From Alectryocaccobium sp964389285 (GTDB taxonomy: Bacteria; Bacillota; Clostridia; Lachnospirales; Lachnospiraceae): a DNA stretch of 64,000 bases. Location: assembly GCA_964389285.1 (NCBI GenBank), contig CAYMCZ010000009.1, positions 1 through 64,000 on the forward strand, read 5' to 3'. Numbering within the stretch: the stretch's first letter is position 1; each line of letters starts with the position of its first letter. Below, piece after piece: positions 34,540-43,870 of the stretch. The notes beneath the pieces are model-generated. The model made no database searches and was not told where the DNA came from. It saw only the letters and a list, made by a program, of their open reading frames with translations. The position numbers were made by a program, and so were the translations under genes.

Positions 34540-36165
34540 TTATTTCAGATTTCCGAAAAGCCCTCTTATCAGAGATGTTGTACCGCTTCTCATAACAGAA
34601 CTCAATGCGCTTGTAGCCGCTCTTTTGGCTATTGTCTCGGTCTTTGTAACCTTTGACCCCGTAATTGTATTAATCATATTTGTACTTAAAGATCGGGCCA
34701 CGGATGAACCTGCGGCGGTAACGGCCTGCTGTGCGGTTTTGCTGGCCTTGGATTGTTTCTGTTTTTGTTCTCTTAACTGTCTTTGCATTTTCTGGGTAAG
34801 ATTTTCATTTTCGGCGGTAACGACTTCTTCTTTTGGCTGAACCGCAGGAATTACGGCTTCCTGATAAGCGGCCGCAAGCTGTGCTTTTGCTCTTTCTATT
34901 ATTTCGTAAGCGGATTCCCTGTCAATGGTTTCTCTGTATTTCAGCTCGAATTCGTCCTGAAGTATCAGATTCTTTACCTCGTCTTCGGAAGCCGGGCCCA
35001 TCAGACTTTGCGGCGGAACCACCAATGTTTTTTCAACGATCTCCGGTATGCCCTTTTCATCCAGAAAACTAACGAGTGCCTCGCCTTTTTCAAGCGCCAT
35101 GAGAGCTTTTTCAGTATCAAATGACTCGTTTGTTCTGAAAGCGCCGGCCGCCGCCCTTACGGATTTTTGCTCTGCCGGCGTGTATGCACGAAGCGCATGC
35201 TGAACCCTGTTTGAGAGCTGCGCAAGAACGGAATCCGGTATGTCGGACGGGTTTTGTGTAACGAAAAAGATACCTACACCCTTTGATCTGATCAGCTTTA
35301 TGACCTGCTCTATTTTCTGGACCAGAGACTTCGGCGTATCGGTAAACAGAAAATGAGCTTCGTCAAAGAAAAATACGACTCTCGGTTTATCGGGATCTCC
35401 AACCTCCGGAAGTTTTTCATAGAGTTCCGTCATCATCCATAACAGAAACATCGAATATACGGTCGGACTCTGGATCAGTTTCTGGCTTGATAATATGTTT
35501 ATAAAACCCCGCCCGTCGCTGTCCGTGCGTATCCAGTCACGTATATCAAGCGCAGGTTCTCCGAAGATACACTCTCCTCCCTCCTGTTCAAACGCAAGCA
35601 GGGCTCTTTGTATGGCTCCTATGCTCGCGGGGGAGACATTTCCGTACATTGAAGTATATTCTTCTTTATTTTCTGAAACATACTGCAGCATGGCGCGCAG
35701 ATCCTTTAAGTCGAGCAGAAGCAGTCCCTGATCGTCCGCCGCCTTATATACGATATTGAGAACTCCGACCTGAACGTCGGAAAGATTTAAAAGACGGCCC
35801 AGCAGCATGGGCGAAAGGCTGGAGACCGTAACGCGCACGGGATGCCCGCTCTCTCCGAAAACATCCCAGAACCTTGTCGGATATGCTTTAAAGCTAAAAT
35901 CATCTATGTTCATGGTCTGAATTCTGGAATTAACATTTTCGGAAGCTTCTCCGGGTTTGCACATGCCCGAAAGATCTCCTTTAACATCACTGAAAAAAAC
36001 AGGGACACCTATATCTGAAAATGACTCAGCCAATACTTTCATGGTTACTGTCTTTCCCGTCCCCGTGGCTCCGGCGATAATACCGTGCCTGTTTGCCATT
36101 GAAGGATTCAGATATATTTCCCTGTTCTCGGATTTTCCTATAAAAATACTGCCATCTTTAATCAA
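34540..36165 (-). CDS. HerA-like ATPase of the DUF853/YjgR family
   Basis: This protein has a FtsK/HerA-type ATPase core: Walker A GATGTGKT at residues 32-39 and Walker B VVFFFDEAHFLF in the middle. It continues with KGVGIFFVTQNPSDIPDSVL and the arginine-rich SNRVQHALRAYTP region. The C-terminal third (about 430-541) is glutamine-rich and coiled-coil-prone (LREQKQKQSKASK). At 541 residues it matches the YjgR family, whose cellular role is unknown. The ATG start has GGAGG upstream. It is divergent from the pyr operon and is the first gene of a run leading to the ABC transporter. Confidence 0.88.
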   Translation of the reverse strand: MIKDGSIFIGKSENREIYLNPSMANRHGIIAGATGTGKTVTMKVLAESFSDIGVPVFFSDVKGDLSGMCKPGEASENVNSRIQTMNIDDFSFKAYPTRFWDVFGESGHPVRVTVSSLSPMLLGRLLNLSDVQVGVLNIVYKAADDQGLLLLDLKDLRAMLQYVSENKEEYTSMYGNVSPASIGAIQRALLAFEQEGGECIFGEPALDIRDWIRTDSDGRGFINILSSQKLIQSPTVYSMFLLWMMTELYEKLPEVGDPDKPRVVFFFDEAHFLFTDTPKSLVQKIEQVIKLIRSKGVGIFFVTQNPSDIPDSVLAQLSNRVQHALRAYTPAEQKSVRAAAGAFRTNESFDTEKALMALEKGEALVSFLDEKGIPEIVEKTLVVPPQSLMGPASEDEVKNLILQDEFELKYRETIDRESAYEIIERAKAQLAAAYQEAVIPAVQPKEEVVTAENENLTQKMQRQLREQKQKQSKASKTAQQAVTAAGSSVARSLSTNMINTITGSKVTKTETIAKRAATSALSSVMRSGTTSLIRGLFGNLK

Positions 36166-36288
36166 AATTCTGCCTCCCGTAAATTAAGAACATAAACAAT
36201 TGTTTCCGAAACTGATTCTATCATACAAACACCTTGCAAGTCCAGTTCTATAGCATAATATATATTCGCGCAAAAAAGCTTTTTCATA

Positions 36289-36317
36289 TTGACAAACTCA
36301 ATAATTTGTGTTAAAAA
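36289..36317 (+). promoter_or_regulatory. Promoter of the pyr operon with inverted repeat
   Basis: TTGACA (36289-36294), a 17-base spacer and TAAAAA (36312-36317) precede pyrC. The -35 box and spacer contain the inverted repeat ACAAA-N8-TTTGT (36292-36309), a possible operator. A second, weaker option is TTGCAA (36234-36239) with TAATAT (36256-36261). Confidence 0.5.
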
Positions 36318-36321
36318 ACCT

Positions 36322-36408
36322 ATGACAAACAAAAAAGTGACAACATCTTGTCTTTTGTATTTTAAGCGGCGGTTTACCCGCCTTTATTTTAGGAAAGAGG
36401 TGCTTTGA
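36322..36408 (+). other. Possible pyr leader peptide
   Basis: An ATG at 36322 opens a 28-codon frame that runs through the leader hairpins and stops (TGA, 36406-36408) immediately before the pyrC GTG. It begins MTNKKVTTSCLLYF. No Shine-Dalgarno sequence precedes it and the predicted transcript would start at about the ATG, so translation would have to be leaderless. Confidence 0.25.
36339..36390 (+). terminator. pyr leader hairpins, possible attenuator
   Basis: Two stems lie between promoter and pyrC. The first is GACAA-catc-TTGTC (36339-36352), extendable by AAAA/TTTT. The second is GGCGG-tttac-CCGCC (36368-36382) followed by TTTATTTT, the shape of an intrinsic terminator. No PyrR binding-loop sequence was seen. 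Confidence 0.5.
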
Positions 36409-37614
36409 GTGATTAACCGGTATAAGATATTCAAATCCAAAAAGCTTCCGGCCTTCTCTCCATTGATATCAGAAACACAGGTTTCTTTATTATCCGAAAA
36501 ATCAAATAACCTCATTATTTTTCCCGGCTTTTGTGATGTACATGTTCATTTCAGAGAGCCGGGTTTTTTATATAAAGAAACCATACGCACCGGAAGCGAA
36601 GCCGCTGCAGCCGGGGGATATACCGCCGTCTGCACCATGCCTAACTTAAATCCTGTCCCCGATTCTGCGCGGAATCTGCAGATACAGCTTGACTCCATTA
36701 AAGAAAACGCAGTAATTAATGTATATCCGTACGCTTCAATTACAAAAAACGAAGCCGGGCTCGAACTCTCCGACATGGAAGAGCTTTCAAAAAACGTGAT
36801 AGCCTTTTCCGACGACGGAAAAGGCGTTCAGGATGAAGACATCATGCGCGCCGCCATGCAAAAAGCCAAATCGCTGAATAAAATTATCGCGGCGCACTGT
36901 GAGGTAAATGAACTTTTAAACGGCGGCTATATACATAAAGGAAATTATGCCTTGTCTCATGGTCACAGGGGAATCTGCTCTGAAAGCGAGTGGAAAATGA
37001 TAGAACGCGACCTTAAGCTTTCAAAAGAAACGGGCTGTCCGTATCACGTATGTCATATATCCTGCAAAGAAAGCGTTGAGCTCATACGAAAGGCAAAGGC
37101 CGAAGGAACGGACGTTACCTGCGAAACAGCGCCTCATTATCTTGTTCTGGATGAAAATGACCTCAAAGAAGACGGCCGTTTTAAGATGAACCCGCCTCTG
37201 CGGTCCGCAAACGACAGAGCCGCTTTGATAGAAGGCATACAGGACGGAACCATAGACATGATCGCAACCGACCATGCTCCCCACAGCGCTCAGGAAAAAT
37301 CCCGCGGACTTAAAAAAAGCGCATTCGGAATAGTCGGACTTGAGATCGCTTTTCCGCTTTTATATACCAGGCTCGTCAAAGAAAACATTATTTCTCTCGA
37401 GCATCTTATGGAGCTTATGGCACTCAATCCGAGAGAGCGATTCGGCATTCCGCTTGATAATGACTTTTCGTTATGGGATCTTGAAACCGCCTGCGAAGTA
37501 GATCCCTCAACATTTTTATCCAAAGGAAAATCTACTCCTTTTGAAAATGAACTGCTATTCGGCAAATGCATTATGACCGTATGCGGCGGAAAACAGGTTT
37601 ACTTTTCTTCATAA
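36409..37614 (+). CDS. pyrC: Dihydroorotase
   Basis: PyrC cyclises carbamoyl aspartate to dihydroorotate in pyrimidine synthesis, using metal-bound residues of the amidohydrolase fold. The protein is 401 residues. The metal motif DVHVHFREPG, the later histidine segments (AHCEVNE, YHVCHIS) and the C-terminal IDMIATDHAPHS are all intact. The start is GTG at 36409, eight bases after AGAGG; no ATG is available before the DVHVH motif. It is the first gene of the seven-gene pyr run and lies behind a leader with attenuator-like hairpins. Confidence 0.96.
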   Translation: MINRYKIFKSKKLPAFSPLISETQVSLLSEKSNNLIIFPGFCDVHVHFREPGFLYKETIRTGSEAAAAGGYTAVCTMPNLNPVPDSARNLQIQLDSIKENAVINVYPYASITKNEAGLELSDMEELSKNVIAFSDDGKGVQDEDIMRAAMQKAKSLNKIIAAHCEVNELLNGGYIHKGNYALSHGHRGICSESEWKMIERDLKLSKETGCPYHVCHISCKESVELIRKAKAEGTDVTCETAPHYLVLDENDLKEDGRFKMNPPLRSANDRAALIEGIQDGTIDMIATDHAPHSAQEKSRGLKKSAFGIVGLEIAFPLLYTRLVKENIISLEHLMELMALNPRERFGIPLDNDFSLWDLETACEVDPSTFLSKGKSTPFENELLFGKCIMTVCGGKQVYFSS

Positions 37615-37656
37615 ACACGGACAATAATATTTTTATATACAGCCAAGGAGGTAAAG

Positions 37657-40600
37657 ATGGCAAAAAGAACTGATATTAAAAAAGTACTGATTATCGGATC
37701 GGGACCAATTGTCATAGGACAGGCGGCGGAATTTGATTACGCCGGAACACAGGCCTGCCTCGCTCTTAAAGAAGAAGGCTATGAAGTCATCCTGTGCAAT
37801 TCAAATCCGGCTACCATTATGACAGATACCACTATCGCCGATAAAGTATACATGGAGCCGTTGACCCTCGAATATGTGGCTAAAATTCTCAGATATGAGC
37901 GTCCGGACGCCATAATCCCGGGCATAGGCGGGCAGACCGGCCTGAATCTGGCTATCCAGCTTGAGAAAAAGGGCATCCTTAAAGAATGTGAAGTTCAGCT
38001 TCTGGGCACCCCGAGCGAAAGCATAGAAAAGGCCGAGGACCGGGAACTTTTCAAGGAAATGTGCGAATCCATCGGCGAGCCCGTAATACCTTCCAAGATC
38101 ACATACAACATTGATGAAGCAAAGGCGGCAGCCCTTGAAATAGGATATCCCGTCGTACTGCGTCCTGCTTTTACTCTGGGCGGCACCGGAGGCGGTTTTG
38201 CATACAACGAAGAAGAACTTGTTGAAACTGCCATCAACGCCTTCAAACTCTCTCCGGTTCATCAGGTTCTCATAGAAAAAAGCGTCAAAGGCTATAAAGA
38301 GATCGAATTTGAAGTAATGCGCGATTCATACGACAACGCGATAACCATCTGCGGTATGGAAAACATAGACCCCGTTGGCGTTCATACCGGCGACTCTTTG
38401 GTGGTCGCGCCTATACTCTCTTTAAATGATCATGACCTTAAAATGCTGAACGACAGCGCGATTAAGATCATCAGAGAATTAAAGATAGCCGGCGGATGCA
38501 ACGTACAGTTCGCGCTCAACCCCTATTCAAGCGAATATTTTCTTATAGAGGTAAATCCGAGAGTCTCCCGCTCTTCCGCTCTCGCCTCAAAAGCGAGCGG
38601 CTATCCCATAGCCCGCGTAACTGCGAAAATCGCCATGGGTATGGCACTTGAAGAAATCCCGGTGGCCGGAGGTACCGCCGCAATTGAGCCATCCCTTGAT
38701 TATATTGTCGCAAAATTTCCGAGATTTCCTTTTGACAAATTCACTACCGCTCCAAACACTCTCGGGCCGCAGATGAAAGCAACGGGCGAAGTAATGGGTA
38801 TAGGCTCCACTCTTGACGAATGTCTTTTAAAATCTGTCCGCTCTCTTGAGACCGGAGTATGTCATTTTTATCTCGAAAAATTCTCTTCCTATACAGATAA
38901 AGAACTTTTCGGGTATCTTGAACAATTTCAGGACGATAATGTTTTCGCGATCTGCGAGCTTTTAAGAAGAGGCGCCGACATTAAAAAACTGCACGAAACC
39001 ACCATGATAACCGAGCTGTTTTTGGAGTCATTCAAACGTATTGTCGATATGGAAAAAACTCTCAGAGAAAATGTCGGCAGTATCGAAACCCTCAAAGCAG
39101 CCAAAATCATGGGCTTTTCCGATAAATTCATTTCGATACTCTGGGAAATGCCGGAAATAGATCTTTACAACATCCGAAAGAAAAACGGCATCACTCCCAT
39201 ATTCAGAATGGTGGATACTCTGCATACGGGAAAATATATCGCTTATCTTTATTCTTCATATACAGGCGAAAACCAGTCACGCCTGACCGATAAAAAGAAA
39301 ATGATCGTCCTTGGCGCAGGTCCTATCCGTATCGGCCAGGGGGTTGAATTCGACTATTCCACCGTTCATGCCGTGCAAACCATCAAACGGGCAGGTTACG
39401 AGGCGATTATCATTAACAACAATCCGGAAACGGTTTCTACGGATTATACCACTGCCGATAAACTCTATTTCGAACCTCTTACGCCGGAAGACGTCATGGC
39501 TATCATTGATTTTGAAAAGCCAGAAGGCGTGATTGCCACGCTCGGCGGACAGACAGCCATTAATCTGGCTCATCCTCTGCGCGACCGCGGCGTAACCATA
39601 TACGGCACCGACTGCAACGCTATCGAAAAGGCCGAAGACAGAGACAGTTTCGAAAAACTTCTTCTCGAACTCGGACTTCCTCAGCCCAAGGGCAAGGCGG
39701 TTACAAACATAGACGACGGTATAGCTGCCGCGAAAGAGATAGGCTATCCCGTACTCGTACGCCCCTCTTTCGTGCTGGGAGGACGTGCGATGCAAATAGT
39801 CGCAAACCAAAAACAATTGCGTCATTATCTTAAAACAGCCGTGGAAATCGATGCAGACAAACCGGTGCTCGTTGATAAATACATACTCGGAAAAGAAGTT
39901 GAAGTGGATGCCATCTGCGACGGACATGATGTATTTGTTCCGGGCATAATGGAGCTTGTTGAAAGAACAGGCATTCATTCCGGAGATTCGATAAGCGTAT
40001 ATCCGACTTTCAGTATTTCCGATAAAGTAAAAGGAATCATTCTGCAGTACGCTAAAAAATTAGGCCTTGGTATAGGAATAATCGGGCTTTACAATATACA
40101 ATTCATAGTTGATAACGATGAAAACGTATATATCATAGAAGTTAATCCCCGTTCCTCACGAACAGTGCCCTTCCTTTCAAAGGCAACCGGATATTCTCTT
40201 GCCGATATAGCAACCGAAGTCATTCTCGGCAAAACGCTTAAAGAACAGGGCATATTCACGCTCTATCCCGAAGAGAAAAAAAGGTATTATGTAAAAGTAC
40301 CCGTATTTTCTTTTAATAAAATCAAAGGCCTTGACGCTTATCTTTCGCCTGAAATGAAATCAACTGGCGAAGCCATCGGTTATGACAACAAACTTAACCG
40401 CGCTTTATTTAAAGCGCTTCAGGCCGGCGGAACAAAACTTCAAAACTACGGTTCCGTACTGGCTACAATCGCCGACAGCGACAAAGATGAAGCGCTTGAA
40501 CTTATCAGACGTTTCTATAATCTCGGTTTCAATATCGAAGCCACCGAAGGAACAGCCAATTTCCTTAAAGCAAACGGCATCAGAACACATATACTCGGCA

Positions 40601-40830
40601 AAATAAGCAACGGAAGCGACGAGATACCGAACGCCATACGTCAGGGACATATAGCTTACGTTATCAATACAAAAGATATTTCAGACGGCAATGTTGAAGG
40701 CGACGGCCTCAGAATCCGCCAGCTCGCAACCGAAAACAACATAACTATTTTTACATCCCTTGATACGGTAAAGGTGCTTCTCGATGTTTTGGAAGAAACT
40801 ACCCTTACCATCTCAACCATAGATGCTTAA
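37657..40830 (+). CDS. carB: Carbamoyl-phosphate synthase large subunit
   Basis: CarB makes carbamoyl phosphate from bicarbonate, ATP and ammonia delivered by the CarA glutaminase. The protein is 1057 residues with two duplicated ATP-grasp halves. Each begins with a related segment (IIGSGPIVIGQAAEFDYAG and LGAGPIRIGQGVEFDYS). An oligomerisation part and a C-terminal MGS-like allosteric domain end it (EATEGTANFLKANGI). AAGGAGG precedes the ATG. The small subunit gene carA is not adjacent or elsewhere in the window, so the glutaminase must be encoded elsewhere or free ammonia used. It lies between pyrC and pyrK. Confidence 0.98.
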   Translation: MAKRTDIKKVLIIGSGPIVIGQAAEFDYAGTQACLALKEEGYEVILCNSNPATIMTDTTIADKVYMEPLTLEYVAKILRYERPDAIIPGIGGQTGLNLAIQLEKKGILKECEVQLLGTPSESIEKAEDRELFKEMCESIGEPVIPSKITYNIDEAKAAALEIGYPVVLRPAFTLGGTGGGFAYNEEELVETAINAFKLSPVHQVLIEKSVKGYKEIEFEVMRDSYDNAITICGMENIDPVGVHTGDSLVVAPILSLNDHDLKMLNDSAIKIIRELKIAGGCNVQFALNPYSSEYFLIEVNPRVSRSSALASKASGYPIARVTAKIAMGMALEEIPVAGGTAAIEPSLDYIVAKFPRFPFDKFTTAPNTLGPQMKATGEVMGIGSTLDECLLKSVRSLETGVCHFYLEKFSSYTDKELFGYLEQFQDDNVFAICELLRRGADIKKLHETTMITELFLESFKRIVDMEKTLRENVGSIETLKAAKIMGFSDKFISILWEMPEIDLYNIRKKNGITPIFRMVDTLHTGKYIAYLYSSYTGENQSRLTDKKKMIVLGAGPIRIGQGVEFDYSTVHAVQTIKRAGYEAIIINNNPETVSTDYTTADKLYFEPLTPEDVMAIIDFEKPEGVIATLGGQTAINLAHPLRDRGVTIYGTDCNAIEKAEDRDSFEKLLLELGLPQPKGKAVTNIDDGIAAAKEIGYPVLVRPSFVLGGRAMQIVANQKQLRHYLKTAVEIDADKPVLVDKYILGKEVEVDAICDGHDVFVPGIMELVERTGIHSGDSISVYPTFSISDKVKGIILQYAKKLGLGIGIIGLYNIQFIVDNDENVYIIEVNPRSSRTVPFLSKATGYSLADIATEVILGKTLKEQGIFTLYPEEKKRYYVKVPVFSFNKIKGLDAYLSPEMKSTGEAIGYDNKLNRALFKALQAGGTKLQNYGSVLATIADSDKDEALELIRRFYNLGFNIEATEGTANFLKANGIRTHILGKISNGSDEIPNAIRQGHIAYVINTKDISDGNVEGDGLRIRQLATENNITIFTSLDTVKVLLDVLEETTLTISTIDA

Positions 40831-40843
40831 AAGGATTACGGCT

Positions 40844-41581
40844 ATGCTCAAAGACAGCTTATTTACTATTTTGGAAAACCGGCCTCTGACCGACTCGGTA
40901 TATGAAATAAAGCTGAAAGGGGATGTCGCCAGCATAACGGCACCCGGGCAGTTCGTAAACATTAAAATCGACGGTATGTTTCTGCGTCGTCCGATTTCCG
41001 TCTGTGATCTAGAAGGAAATATTCTGACGCTCGTATATAAAGTAGTCGGAAAAGGTACCGAAAAGCTTAAAAACATGAAACCCGGGGCCGAACTCATGAT
41101 AATGACCGGTCTCGGCAACGGTTATGATACTTCGCTTTCGGGTGAGACCCCTGTTCTGATAGGAGGAGGCGCAGGAGTTCCTCCCATGTATTATCTTGCG
41201 AAAAAGCTGCTTAAAGAAGGCAAAGACGTTTCCGTTATACTCGGGTTTAATACATTTTCTGAAATCTTCTACAAAGAAAAGTTCGAAGAACTTAATTGCA
41301 GGCTTACCGTTACTACGGTTGACGGCAGTTTTGGAATAAAAGGATTTGTTACCGACGCCCTGCCCGACTCGTATTCATATTTTTACTGCTGCGGTCCGGA
41401 ACCTATGTTGAAAGCGATTTATGCCGCATCAAAAACCTCCGGACAGTTCAGCTTTGAAAAACGTATGGGCTGCGGTTTCGGCGCCTGTATGGGATGCAGC
41501 TGCAAAACCGTCACGGGTTATAAGCGCATCTGCAGGGAGGGACCCGTTTTGTCAAAGGAGGAGATCTTATGGGAAGACTGA
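40844..41581 (+). CDS. pyrK: Dihydroorotate dehydrogenase electron-transfer subunit
   Basis: PyrK is the FAD and [2Fe-2S] subunit that passes electrons from dihydroorotate oxidation by PyrD to NAD. The ATG at 40844 is chosen over one at 40823, which lies inside carB; AAAAGG lies upstream. From there the protein is 245 residues. It has the FAD-binding FLRRPISVCD segment, the NAD-binding LIGGGAGVPP segment, and the cluster cysteines in CGFGACMGCSCK with a fourth cysteine in RICREGP. It overlaps pyrD by 13 bases. Confidence 0.95.
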   Translation: MLKDSLFTILENRPLTDSVYEIKLKGDVASITAPGQFVNIKIDGMFLRRPISVCDLEGNILTLVYKVVGKGTEKLKNMKPGAELMIMTGLGNGYDTSLSGETPVLIGGGAGVPPMYYLAKKLLKEGKDVSVILGFNTFSEIFYKEKFEELNCRLTVTTVDGSFGIKGFVTDALPDSYSYFYCCGPEPMLKAIYAASKTSGQFSFEKRMGCGFGACMGCSCKTVTGYKRICREGPVLSKEEILWED

Positions 41582-42474
41582 ACGTAATGCTCTGCGGCAT
41601 TAAATTAGATAACCCGGTGATCCCCGCTTCCGGTACTTTCGGATACGGCTGCGAATTTGCCGAACTCTACGACATAAACTGTCTCGGTACATTTTCTTTT
41701 AAGGGAACCACCAAAGAACCCCGTTTCGGAAATCCGACTCCCCGTATAGCGGAGTGTACTGCAGGCTTGATAAATGCCGTAGGCCTGCAAAACCCCGGGG
41801 TTGAAAAAGTAATTAGCGAGGAGCTTCCCAAACTGAAAAAGTGTTTCAGCAAACCGGTTATCGCAAACATAAGCGGATTTTCCGTTGATGAATACGCATA
41901 TACCTGCTCTCTTCTGGATAAGGAAGAACAGGTCGGCTGGCTGGAAGTAAATATAAGCTGTCCGAACGTGCACGGCGGCGGTATGAGTTTCGGCACCGAT
42001 CCGAAAGCGGCTTCGGAAGTCGTAAAAGCGGTAAAAGCCGTTTCCTCAAAACCTGTCATTATGAAACTTACGCCCAATGTGACCGACATAGTATCCGTCG
42101 CAAAAGCCTGTGAAGACGCCGGCGCGGATGCCATAAGTCTTATTAACACGCTGCAGGGCATGCGTATTGACCTGAAAACAGGCAAACCGGTGATTGCCAA
42201 TGTCATGGGAGGCTTTTCCGGCCCTGCCGTTTTTCCGGTTGCCCTAAGGATGGTTTATCAGGTGTCACGCTCAGTTAATATACCGGTTGTAGGGATCGGC
42301 GGTGTCTCTTCCGCCGAAGACGTGATAGAAATGATGTATGCCGGTGCCTGTGCGGTGCAGATCGGAGCCGCAAATCTTGTAAACCCGTATATTTGCCGGG
42401 ATATTATCAAAGATCTTCCGACGGTTATGGATAAATACGGAATTAAAAACCTTAAAGATATTTTAAAGGATTAA
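41569..42474 (+). CDS. pyrD: Dihydroorotate dehydrogenase B, catalytic subunit
   Basis: PyrDB is the FMN subunit that oxidises dihydroorotate to orotate together with PyrK, in the cytoplasm. The protein is 301 residues. Conserved segments are IPASGTFGYG, NAVGLQNPGV, the catalytic-cysteine stretch NISCPNVHGGGMSFG, and VGIGGVSSAEDVIEM. The ATG has AAGGAGGAG upstream within the end of pyrK. The presence of pyrK beside it fixes the class as NAD-linked type 1B. Confidence 0.97.
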   Translation: MGRLNVMLCGIKLDNPVIPASGTFGYGCEFAELYDINCLGTFSFKGTTKEPRFGNPTPRIAECTAGLINAVGLQNPGVEKVISEELPKLKKCFSKPVIANISGFSVDEYAYTCSLLDKEEQVGWLEVNISCPNVHGGGMSFGTDPKAASEVVKAVKAVSSKPVIMKLTPNVTDIVSVAKACEDAGADAISLINTLQGMRIDLKTGKPVIANVMGGFSGPAVFPVALRMVYQVSRSVNIPVVGIGGVSSAEDVIEMMYAGACAVQIGAANLVNPYICRDIIKDLPTVMDKYGIKNLKDILKD

Positions 42475-42498
42475 TTTTTTACGAAACAGGAGAAAACG

Positions 42499-43197
42499 AT
42501 GGGAAAAGATGTTATAATAGCATGTGATTTCGCAAGTGCCGATGATACATTTGCCTTTCTTGACAGGTTTACTCAAAAAAAACCTTTTGTAAAAATAGGC
42601 ATGGAACTGTATTATGCCGAAGGCCCTCGGATAGTAAAAGAATTAAAAAAACGGGGGCACCGGATATTTCTGGATCTGAAGCTTCACGACATCCCCAACA
42701 CCGTAAAAAAAGCCATGAAAGTACTTTCGTCCATGGATGTGGATATATGCAATATACACGCTTCGGGTACAAAAAGGATGATGGAAGCCGCGCTTGAAGG
42801 CCTTACAAGACCGGACGGCACAAGACCCTTGCTGATTGCCGTTACACAGCTTACTTCCACGGATCAGGAAGCGTTGGAAAATGACCTTCTGATCAAAGAT
42901 TCAATGGAAAATGTGGTTATGCACTATGCACTGAACGCAAAACAGGCCGGCCTTGACGGGGTTGTCTGCTCTCCTCTGGAGGCAGCTGCGGTACATGCAT
43001 CCTGTGGAAGTGATTTTCTGACAGTAACTCCCGGCGTAAGATTTGCGGACGGAGACGTATCCGATCAGAAACGCGTTATGACCCCCGCACAGGCAAAGGC
43101 TGCGGGTTCTGATTATATAGTTGTCGGGCGTCCCGTAACACTGGCCGATGACCCGGTTCAGGCTTATGAGCGCTGCTGCAAAGAATTTTGTGACTGA
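42499..43197 (+). CDS. pyrF: Orotidine-5'-phosphate decarboxylase
   Basis: PyrF decarboxylates OMP to UMP, the final step of the pathway. The protein is 232 residues. The catalytic charged network lies in FLDLKLHDIPNTV, and the phosphate-binding end in GSDYIVVGRPVTLADDP. The ATG has AGGAG upstream. It sits between pyrD and pyrE, 24 bases after pyrD. Confidence 0.97.
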   Translation: MGKDVIIACDFASADDTFAFLDRFTQKKPFVKIGMELYYAEGPRIVKELKKRGHRIFLDLKLHDIPNTVKKAMKVLSSMDVDICNIHASGTKRMMEAALEGLTRPDGTRPLLIAVTQLTSTDQEALENDLLIKDSMENVVMHYALNAKQAGLDGVVCSPLEAAAVHASCGSDFLTVTPGVRFADGDVSDQKRVMTPAQAKAAGSDYIVVGRPVTLADDPVQAYERCCKEFCD

Positions 43198-43217
43198 ATT
43201 AATTACAGGAGTATCAT

Positions 43218-43859
43218 ATGAATGTAAAACGAATTATAGCCAAAGACCTTTTGGAGATCAAAGCCGTTTTTTTCCGCCCCGACGATCCTTTTGTTTGGGC
43301 AAGCGGCATCAAAAGCCCGGTGTATTGCGACAACAGACTTACTTTGACATCGGTCAAGGTGCGCGACGACATAGAGAACGCCCTGGCCGATATCATAAAA
43401 GATAAATATCCCGAAACCGAAGTCATAATGGGAACATCCACCGCAGGAATAGCTCATGCCGCTATTACCGGACATATCCTGCGTCTGCCTATGGGTTATG
43501 TGCGTTCAGGCTCCAAAGACCACGGGCGCAAAAACCAGATAGAGGGCCGTGTTTTGCCGGGACAGAAAGTCGTGGTTATCGAGGATCTTATTTCCACGGC
43601 AGGCAGTGTTATCGAAGTGGTAAACGTGCTTCGGGACGCGGGCGCAGAAGTTTTGGGGATAGTTTCGATCATGACGTACGGAATGAAAAAAAGCATCGAA
43701 CGCCTTGCTTCGGCCGGAGTTGAAAACACATCCGTTACCGATTTTGACGTGATAGCTCAGGTTGCAGCCGAAGAAGGTTATATATCGGATTCCGATATTA
43801 AAAGGCTGCTTGCTTTCAGGGACAATCCCTCTGACGAAAGCTGGATCGACGCAAAATAA
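43218..43859 (+). CDS. pyrE: Orotate phosphoribosyltransferase
   Basis: PyrE joins orotate to PRPP to form OMP. The protein is 213 residues. The PRPP-binding motif VVVIEDLISTAGS is intact, as are the upstream SGIKSPVYCDNR segment and the flexible-loop lysines in KDHGRKNQIEG. The ATG has AGGAG upstream. It is followed by pyrB after eleven bases. The length and motifs are normal. Confidence 0.97.
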   Translation: MNVKRIIAKDLLEIKAVFFRPDDPFVWASGIKSPVYCDNRLTLTSVKVRDDIENALADIIKDKYPETEVIMGTSTAGIAHAAITGHILRLPMGYVRSGSKDHGRKNQIEGRVLPGQKVVVIEDLISTAGSVIEVVNVLRDAGAEVLGIVSIMTYGMKKSIERLASAGVENTSVTDFDVIAQVAAEEGYISDSDIKRLLAFRDNPSDESWIDAK

Positions 43860-43870
43860 GGAGGCGCTTT

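Noticed and set aside
36289..36408. PyrR-binding attenuator upstream of pyrC
   Set aside because: The conserved PyrR loop sequence was not seen; only generic hairpins are present.
39277..39978. 233-codon minus-strand open frame inside carB
   Set aside because: It lies opposite the conserved second ATP-grasp half of CarB and has no family features.
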